A stretch of 38,179 nucleotides of DNA, taken from NCBI GenBank assembly GCA_028282505.1, contig JANQHV010000327.1, positions 1 to 38,179 of the forward strand, read 5' to 3'. Of this stretch, positions 34,028-38,179 are shown piece after piece. Within the stretch, counting starts at the first letter, position 1. Each line of letters begins with the position of its first letter. Under the pieces are notes generated by a model, which saw only the letters and a program-made list of their open reading frames with translations, ran no database searches and was not told where the DNA came from. This stretch comes from SAR324 cluster bacterium. Its GTDB lineage: Bacteria > SAR324 > NAC60-12. Position numbers and translations under genes: made by a program.

Positions 34028-34114
34028 GCTAAAGCTATTGGAATAATTTACAGTATTGCAAATGTCTTTCATCCAATGTTTATCATCAAAATACTACATT
34101 TTCGGTAAAACTTG

Positions 34115-34233
34115 GCACAACAAGCTAGTCCAACAGACCGCCTTTCCACACTCTTCATTCCATGTAAAGTGCGGTGGCATTAGTCGTTTTTTCAAACATT
34201 CATCAAAGGCGGCTGCTGACTTGGACGTTCGCA
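34115..34233 (+). other. attC: attC site 4
   Basis: R'' is GCACAAC (34115-34121) and R' is GTTCGCA (34227-34233). The inner arms pair as AGTCCAACAGACCGCCTTT with AAAGGCGGCTGCTGACTTGG, allowing one bulge. The length is 119 bp. The right arm lacks the GCCCCT motif of sites 1-3, so it belongs to another attC type. A 92-codon open frame running across it is not a gene. Confidence 0.75.
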
Positions 34234-34395
34234 GCACAAAGAAACTCAGCAAATCCGCAATGTCAGTACGTACCCATACTGATTATGCCTCATTAATTGT
34301 TATGAACAAACACTGGATTGAGACAACGAATTAATCTGGAATGTTGAACAAAGTTTGATACTCTGAGATTTTTTATCTGAAACATAGAAGGGCAG

Positions 34396-34602
34396 ATGGT
34401 AGGGAAGCCGAAGAGGGAGCAGAATCAAGAGTCTATTGAACTGATTGAAGCACTGAAAAAGAAACTTGAATGTAATACCGATTCAGATCTTGCTGAAAGG
34501 TTAGGTGTGCATCATACTCAGATTTCCAGATGGAAAAGGACACAATTTACAATTGCCAGCAAAGCATTTATTGATATTATTATAAATACAAAACAATTGT
34601 GA
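34396..34602 (+). CDS. Small helix-turn-helix DNA-binding protein
   Basis: The 68-residue cytosolic protein is mostly one HTH domain: ESIELIEALKKKLECNTDSDLAERLGVHHTQISRWKR, the layout of phage CI-type and Cro-type repressors, with the recognition helix at HHTQISRWK. AGAAGGG lies ahead of the ATG. A perfect 11-bp inverted repeat directly after its stop (34602-34643) may be its operator or a terminator. No partner gene with a toxin fold is adjacent. The 160 bases from attC 4 to this ATG hold no gene I can support. Confidence 0.75.
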   Translation: MVGKPKREQNQESIELIEALKKKLECNTDSDLAERLGVHHTQISRWKRTQFTIASKAFIDIIINTKQL

Positions 34603-34643
34603 CACATCGTAAGAATAAACTTGTAATGATTGTTACGATGTGT
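34602..34643. promoter_or_regulatory. 11-bp perfect inverted repeat after the HTH gene
   Basis: ACACATCGTAA (34602-34612) and TTACGATGTGT (34633-34643) are perfect inverted repeats with a 20-base loop, starting at the stop codon of the HTH gene. There is no T run after it. It could be an operator bound by the HTH protein, a hairpin ending the transcript, or a worn-out attC. Confidence 0.5.
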
Positions 34644-34722
34644 AAATATGATTTCACCATCATCTGAGACACAACGGCACTCATTGAGAGTTTGCTATGA
34701 GGAAAACGGAGGGTGGTGATTA

Positions 34723-34797
34723 AAAGAAGCAAGATTTTCAATTTGAAAGCATAACCAGAAGTATATTTCAATCAGTGAAAATTGCTTGTGCTTCTTT
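34723..34797. other. Long imperfect hairpin in 254-base gap
   Basis: AGAAGCAAGATTTTCA near 34725-34740 can pair with TGAAAATTGCTTGTGCTTCT near 34776-34795, with a bulge and a 35-base loop. It lies between the HTH gene and the gene at 34857. It may be a transcript terminator or processing site. Confidence 0.35.
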
Positions 34798-34856
34798 GTC
34801 TATCTAAAATTATCAATAAAATATTATTTTAAAGATAAAAAAGAAAAAGGAAAAAT

Positions 34857-35114
34857 ATGGAAAAAGAACGACTGACCAAACCCGAAATCAGTAAGAGGGT
34901 AGAGAACAATACCACTATTCTTTCAGCCCTTCGGCACTTGACCAAATGTCTTGGGGAAGGGGAGATAGAAGAAAATGAAGAGGTAATTTCCACAATGGAA
35001 GCTCTCTTTTTGTATCTGGAGCATCAATTCGAGGAGATCCAATATGATGTTCTTCGTCTTCATACTGTCACGGTTTCTCCTGGAGAGAGATTTGATCCAA
35101 CTCAACAATCGTAA
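34857..35114 (+). CDS. Small protein of unknown function, gene 1 of a pair
   Basis: The 85-residue acidic protein is mainly helical (ISKRVENNTTILSALRHLTKCLGEGE, then EVISTMEALFLYLEHQFEEIQYDV). AAGGA lies eight bases ahead of the ATG. It is followed after 43 bases by another short gene on the same strand. No domain is recognised. Both lie in the long interval without a clear attC. Confidence 0.6.
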   Translation: MEKERLTKPEISKRVENNTTILSALRHLTKCLGEGEIEENEEVISTMEALFLYLEHQFEEIQYDVLRLHTVTVSPGERFDPTQQS

Positions 35115-35157
35115 ACGACACAATTTACTATCTATTCTCAACCCCAATGAGGTAACT

Positions 35158-35445
35158 ATGTTTGACACTCTTCAGGAACATCAATCCCAGGATTCTAGCA
35201 CTTTTGATTGGATCGCGTTTTCTGATGAACTGGACGAATTCAGCGATTATGTTTGTTTTTTGTGTGACGCTTACGCCTCTATTTTTACTCGCTCCCAAGA
35301 CGAGGTCATCGGAGAGAGAACAATAAGTGGCATCAAGCGTTCTGCCAATTGGATGAAAGAGCGATTGGAAGAAATCAATGCCAAATTCAGAAAAGCACAG
35401 GAACAATCTTGCGAGAAAACAAACGAGAAAAAAGATACAAAGTGA
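35158..35445 (+). CDS. Small protein of unknown function, gene 2 of a pair
   Basis: The 95-residue protein starts MFDTLQEHQSQDSSTFDWIA and has a helical core with DELDEFSDYVCFLCDAYASIF and SGIKRSANWMKERLEEINAKF, ending in a Lys-rich tail. GAGG lies five bases ahead of the ATG at 35158; the frame is open further upstream but overlaps the preceding gene. The pair with 34857 recurs as a short two-gene layout, but I cannot name it. Its stop is followed at once by a hairpin. Confidence 0.6.
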   Translation: MFDTLQEHQSQDSSTFDWIAFSDELDEFSDYVCFLCDAYASIFTRSQDEVIGERTISGIKRSANWMKERLEEINAKFRKAQEQSCEKTNEKKDTK

Positions 35446-35506
35446 ATTCCTCACCATTTCCCATTTCTCTATTGATGTTTCTCTGTGAGAATGCTATTGG
35501 TTGACT
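35446..35506. other. Possible degenerate attC
   Basis: ATTCCTCAC (35446-35454) pairs with GTGAGAAT (35485-35492) with one bulge, and GTTGACT at 35500-35506 could be an R' box. No matching R'' AAC triplet is present on the left. The position directly after a stop codon is where an attC is expected. Confidence 0.3.
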
Positions 35507-35632
35507 GACATAAATCATTTAAGTTATTGATTTTATAGGGAAATTACAATTCATTCCAGCTTTAAAATTCTCTTATAAATCAATAGCTTATACAATTTGA
35601 GCAGAAGATATGTCCGTCAAGCTGGGAAAGCG

Positions 35633-35644
35633 CTAAAATTTTAG
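35633..35644. promoter_or_regulatory. 12-bp palindrome ahead of the toxin-antitoxin pair
   Basis: CTAAAATTTTAG is a perfect palindrome 13 bases ahead of the antitoxin start. Antitoxins of type II pairs usually repress their own promoter through such sites. The low complexity means chance cannot be excluded. Confidence 0.4.
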
Positions 35645-35657
35645 ATGGAGAAAATAA

Positions 35658-35879
35658 ATGACTAATAAAGAATTATTAATAAATGAAATCAATAACCTTC
35701 CAGATTTCATTATAAAACAACTCATTGATATTATACATTATATTAAGATTGGAGTTGAATATGAGTATATTCCAGAAACTAATAATGAATTCTACAATAG
35801 TCAGGAGTTTCAACATATTGTTTCCGAATCAATAAATGAGCATCGAAGTGGTAAAACTAAAGATATAGATATCTTCTAA
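35658..35879 (+). CDS. Antitoxin of a RelE-type toxin-antitoxin pair (DUF2281-like)
   Basis: The 73-residue product starts with the helix LLINEINNLPDFIIKQLIDIIHYIK, the pattern of DUF2281-like antitoxins, followed by a short acidic, probably unfolded tail that would bind the toxin. Its stop overlaps the toxin start by one base (TAATG), so translation is coupled. A 12-bp palindrome lies ahead. The gene is far more AT-rich than the genes before it. Confidence 0.75.
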   Translation: MTNKELLINEINNLPDFIIKQLIDIIHYIKIGVEYEYIPETNNEFYNSQEFQHIVSESINEHRSGKTKDIDIF

Positions 35880-36154
35880 TGATAAAATCTAAGAGAACCA
35901 AAAATTTCAGGCAATTTTTCAAAAAATTACCTGAAAATATTAAAGAGAATGCCCGCAAACAATATGAAATATTTCAAAACAATCCATCACATCCGTCGTT
36001 AAGGACAAAACTAATTGGTTCAACCAGAAACAAAAAATTCAAAATTTACGAGGTGAGTATTGGCATGGGATATCGTGCTACTTATTTTTTGGATGAAAAT
36101 GTTTATGTTTGGTTTTGGATAGGCACTCATAATTCATTTGATAAAAAATATTAA
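35879..36154 (+). CDS. RelE/ParE-family toxin
   Basis: The 91-residue basic protein has the RelE-fold order: two N-terminal helices (NFRQFFKKLPENIKENARKQYEIF), then strands with LRTKLIGSTRNKKFKIYEVSIGMGYRATYF, and the final VWFWIGTHNSFDKKY, where the IGTHxxFD end is typical of the family. It is probably a ribosome-dependent mRNA nuclease or a related toxin, held inactive by the antitoxin encoded just upstream with 1-base overlap. Very AT-rich codon use suggests recent arrival. Confidence 0.8.
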   Translation: MIKSKRTKNFRQFFKKLPENIKENARKQYEIFQNNPSHPSLRTKLIGSTRNKKFKIYEVSIGMGYRATYFLDENVYVWFWIGTHNSFDKKY

Positions 36155-36213
36155 AACAGAACACTATTCTCGTGTGAGAGTACTAACTGAAAAATTTAGT
36201 ATTAATCATAGAA

Positions 36214-36236
36214 GGAACTCAAACTATTTGAGTTGT
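36214..36236. promoter_or_regulatory. Palindrome overlapping the next gene start
   Basis: AACTCAAA and TTTGAGTT flank a 3-base centre (about 36216-36234), a perfect 8-bp inverted repeat. It spans the TTG start of the following gene, so it could regulate its translation or act as a terminator for the toxin-antitoxin pair. Confidence 0.4.
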
Positions 36237-36790
36237 CATTTTTCAGGTTAATAGAAAACGAACTTGATAAATCTAGATCAGAGCCACCAACCGGAACAGA
36301 AGATTTGATGCAAGGTGAAGATACTTATTCAATTCCTATCGCATTTGAAAGTAGACCTCCTGGAGGACGCTATTCTGATGAAAAAGGCTACACAGCTACA
36401 ATAAGTCCAACATGGAACGAAATATTTGCAGGTGTTGCCCCTGTTCTAATCAATGAAGCTAATGAAGCATCCTTACAAAGGGCATTCAGGCAAGCACTTA
36501 CTAAAATCAGTCAAGCTGAGTTTAATGAACATAAAGATCTAAAAGATCATACATTAAAAAGTTTCTCATTTCAAAGTGATGATATTTATACCTGTATGAT
36601 CCAGCTTCGCGCCCTTGGCTTGATTAAAGAAAGTGACAAAAAACGTAGTATTCGAGATACAGCAACATATTGGACACTTACTCCGTATGGAGATCAATTA
36701 ATGGTGCAATTGCGTGCAATTAGTAGGATTCCTAAGAAAACAAGACGGATTGGTAGTGCAGCTACTGAGTCTACTGAAAATAAAAACTAA
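36233..36790 (+). CDS. C-terminal part of a DUF4062-type protein, standing alone in a cassette
   Basis: The 185-residue frame matches only the C-terminal region of DUF4062 proteins: ISPTWNEIFAGVAPVLINEANEASLQRA, then DDIYTCMIQLRALGLIKES, and DTATYWTLTPYGDQLMVQLRAI. The N-terminal TIR-like DUF4062 domain that these proteins normally carry is missing. A TAG stop lies seven codons upstream of the TTG at 36233, and no ribosome binding site is evident, so the gene may be a 5'-truncated remnant or a stand-alone partner. The TAA stop lies inside the attC 5 left box. The nearest alternative start is the ATG about 25 codons in. Confidence 0.6.
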   Translation: MSFFRLIENELDKSRSEPPTGTEDLMQGEDTYSIPIAFESRPPGGRYSDEKGYTATISPTWNEIFAGVAPVLINEANEASLQRAFRQALTKISQAEFNEHKDLKDHTLKSFSFQSDDIYTCMIQLRALGLIKESDKKRSIRDTATYWTLTPYGDQLMVQLRAISRIPKKTRRIGSAATESTENKN

Positions 36791-36841
36791 CAAGTTTCTT
36801 CACCAGATGCTAACCACGCGCTGGTGAGAATAACGTTAAGA
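36785..36841 (+). other. attC: attC site 5 (short, 57 bp)
   Basis: R'' is AACTAAC (36785-36791) and R' is GTTAAGA (36835-36841). The arms TCTTCACCAG and CTGGTGAGAA pair with a small mismatch around a centre of only about 13 bases. This is the size of the classic 59-base elements of mobile integrons, unlike the 119-131 bp sites earlier in this array. Confidence 0.88.
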
Positions 36842-36887
36842 GTCTAAATTCTCACTTCTGAGACAATATTGTCATGCAGATTCCAGT

Positions 36888-37769
36888 ATGAAGCAAGAAT
36901 CCATCTTTAGATATCCTAAAAGTTTACCAATTTATTGTACATTCTTGTTTGTTGTAGGTTTAGCAATTACTTTCCTATTTATTACCTCCTTCTCTTCTGA
37001 ACAAATTATGGATTCAGTCGGCTTAGTCATGTTTAGTATCGTGACAATTTTGAGTGGTTGGTTGATTTTTGATTCTATCCAGAAGCAATCAATTATTTTC
37101 AAGATTGATGATCAAGGCATTCGACATATGAAAGGAGAAAAACAAATTATTGGATTTGTTTGGAACGATATCAAAGAAATTAAATCCAGGGATATTCTGC
37201 ATCGTTTAGAGATACACGATAGAGGAGGAAATAAAATCCAGTTAGAATATTTTCTTGAGAATTTTCCATATCTGCGAGAGCTGATCACGAGAAAAATTTT
37301 ATCGCTTGAAAAAACAACTCTTCAAAGTGAATTTAACAACCAACACCATAGCTATATTGCATTTTTGAGTGCTTATTTTTTCACTATTATTTTTTTAGCT
37401 TTTGCATATTTCAATAAATTCCAGGGAATCAGCATTTTAATTTTCTCTGGTATCGCTTTATGTTCCTTCATCTTTCCGTTATTTGTAATAAGAAAAATTG
37501 TAATTGAAGAATCGAGAATCTTAGTATATTACCCAGTTTGGAAAAAAATAATTGAGTCACAACAAATATCTAAAATTCAATTCCCTGAAATAGTAAAATC
37601 CCAGAATCTATTGTACTTTCTCCAATCATCTACCTTGGGAGAATTATTGATCAAATTGTCAAATGGAAAGACTTTTAAGTTTCGTTCTCTCCAAGGTGGG
37701 GTGTTTGCATTTTATGTGGCACTCAAAGTGTGGAGTAAACAAATTGAACTATCAGGAAGCGGCTCTTAA
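36888..37769 (+). CDS. Last cassette: membrane protein with two PH-like segments
   Basis: The 293-residue product has two similar halves. Each has a pair of transmembrane helices (LPIYCTFLFVVGLAITFLFI with SVGLVMFSIVTILSGWLIF, then SYIAFLSAYFFTIIFLAFAYF with ISILIFSGIALCSFIFPLFV). A strand-rich cytosolic segment follows each pair (FKIDDQGIRHMKGEKQIIGFVWNDI; then IVIEESRILVYYPVWKKII). These resemble bacterial PH-like domains. The stop falls at the intron boundary, as a cassette gene's stop normally falls at its attC. No family is firmly assigned; a sensor or membrane-bound scaffold is possible. Confidence 0.7.
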   Translation: MKQESIFRYPKSLPIYCTFLFVVGLAITFLFITSFSSEQIMDSVGLVMFSIVTILSGWLIFDSIQKQSIIFKIDDQGIRHMKGEKQIIGFVWNDIKEIKSRDILHRLEIHDRGGNKIQLEYFLENFPYLRELITRKILSLEKTTLQSEFNNQHHSYIAFLSAYFFTIIFLAFAYFNKFQGISILIFSGIALCSFIFPLFVIRKIVIEESRILVYYPVWKKIIESQQISKIQFPEIVKSQNLLYFLQSSTLGELLIKLSNGKTFKFRSLQGGVFAFYVALKVWSKQIELSGSGS

Positions 37770-38179
37770 TCGGGTAGGTAGCGGTTTTTCTCTGCTACCT
37801 CACCACACCACCCTGCATGCCTGCGCGGCCCGGCGGTTCCGCACAGGGCGGTTCTCTGCTTTGAAGCGGACATTGATCCATAGTTGTTTGACTCTCAGTA
37901 ATCCTTGGTTGTCAAACCACTTATTCGTCATTCCATGCTGAGTGGCCAAAGTTTTCGACAAGTGCCAGTAACTTTTGCTACTAAGCCCTGTCAAAATGGC
38001 TTGTTTCTTATGGACTCCCAGTTTTAAGAGGTTACGGATTCTGGTTTTTGGACGTTTCCATTGTTTCCAATAACACATCCGAAGGCGGCCCCCCTCAACC
38101 GTCTGCGAATCCATCCATCTAATTCACCGATTGGCCCATAATACTCTGAAATGCCGAAATAGTTCATCCATCCCCTTAA
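37769..38179 (-). mobile_element. 3' part of a group II intron (group IIC-attC type), continuing past the window
   Basis: On the minus strand, maturase-coding sequence is followed by structured RNA. ACCGCCCTG and CAGGGTGGT (37844-37852 with 37807-37815) form a 9-bp stem in the place of domain V. AGGTAGC and GCTACCT (37776-37800) form a domain VI-like hairpin, and the end CTACCCGAT is typical of bacterial group II introns. The intron ends within one base of 37769, exactly at the cassette gene stop where an attC left box would begin. Group IIC-attC introns are known to insert into the attC bottom strand, giving this antisense orientation. Confidence 0.8.
37800..38179 (-). pseudogene. ltrA: Group II intron reverse transcriptase/maturase, C-terminal part, frameshifted
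   Basis: Read leftwards from 38179, the frame gives LRGWMNYFGISEYYGPIG then DGWIRRRLR, the end of the maturase X domain. The continuation RMCYWKQWKRPKTRIRNLLK is in another frame, from about 38082 down to a stop at 37800. The two are joined by a G/C-rich stretch (about 38081-38094), consistent with a short insertion of about 14 bases. The product would splice and mobilise the intron; as read here it is broken unless this is a sequencing error. The N-terminal reverse transcriptase part lies outside the window. Confidence 0.75.

Larger units (their letters stand above)
28361..38179. mobile_element. Chromosomal integron: intI, attI, cassette array and inserted group II intron
   Basis: A leftward integron integrase is followed by a candidate attI core (GTTAGCG at 29577) and an array of rightward genes separated by imperfect inverted-repeat attC sites. 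Recombination points by the G/TT rule give these units: 29578-30400, 30401-31769, 31770-32734, 32735-34227, 34228-36835, and 36836 to the intron at 37769. The first unit is flanked by the same core, GTTAGCG, on both sides, as expected of a cassette inserted at attI. The attC sites differ in length (57-131 bp), which points to a sedentary chromosomal array with mixed cassette origins. The array may continue past the window. Confidence 0.88.

Noticed and set aside
34056-34334. 92-codon open frame on the plus strand
   Set aside because: It runs across the paired arms of attC 4 (34115-34233), has no ribosome binding site, and its product looks like folded-DNA translation.
37663-37941. 92-codon plus-strand frame at the end of the last cassette
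   Set aside because: It crosses the cassette end and the intron RNA hairpins and overlaps the 293-residue gene in another frame.

Overview
The window comes from a Gram-negative bacterium with AT-leaning DNA (about 40% GC by eye). A separate glyQ-glyS pair, rplM-rpsI, a DUF2760/Hsp70 cluster, a periplasmic Slt-type transglycosylase, alanine racemase and an integron integrase all fit a proteobacterium or a proteobacterium-like lineage (former Deltaproteobacteria or SAR324-like). I cannot name the species. No rRNA, tRNA or CRISPR array was found.

The left three quarters (1-28300) is ordinary chromosome with mixed gene orientation. It holds a 5'-truncated hybrid sensor kinase (1-1778), a few very small genes (2078-3026), glyQS (3129-6145), a GT61-like glycosyltransferase, a three-gene Hsp70/Hsp70-DUF3731/DUF2760 cluster (7793-13462), and an M20 amidohydrolase overlapping a glycosyltransferase-like gene. 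Then come a membrane-anchored esterase, rpsI/rplM, a GT-C membrane glycosyltransferase, alr between two proteins I do not recognise, slt, acylphosphatase and a TMTC-like TPR membrane protein. The intergenic spaces carry several families of short palindromic repeats, some in multiple copies.

The right quarter (28361-38179) is a chromosomal integron. A full-length integron integrase (IntI, with its family-specific insert and all catalytic residues) is transcribed leftwards. A candidate attI with direct repeats and a GTTAGCG core follows, then an array of promoter-poor cassettes all read rightwards. Five attC sites can be paired arm to arm (30284-30406, 31645-31775, 32615-32740, 34115-34233, 36785-36841). 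Cargo includes a secreted protein, a two-gene membrane system, a DUF433/DUF5615 toxin-antitoxin pair, a SLATT-like membrane protein with a small proline-rich partner, an HTH protein, a RelE-type toxin-antitoxin pair, a stand-alone C-terminal part of a DUF4062-type protein, and a membrane protein with PH-like segments. This mix of stabilising toxin-antitoxin pairs and small membrane systems of unknown function is what one expects where defence genes collect.

At the right edge the attC expected after the last cassette is interrupted by the 3' end of a group II intron on the opposite strand, with maturase sequence and domain V/VI-like hairpins. The position and orientation match the group IIC-attC introns, which home to integron attC sites. 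Its maturase reading frame appears shifted near 38085. The best candidates for undescribed biology are the membrane cassettes at 30574-31650 and 32744-34027, and the long 34228-36835 interval, where several genes follow each other without a canonical attC.
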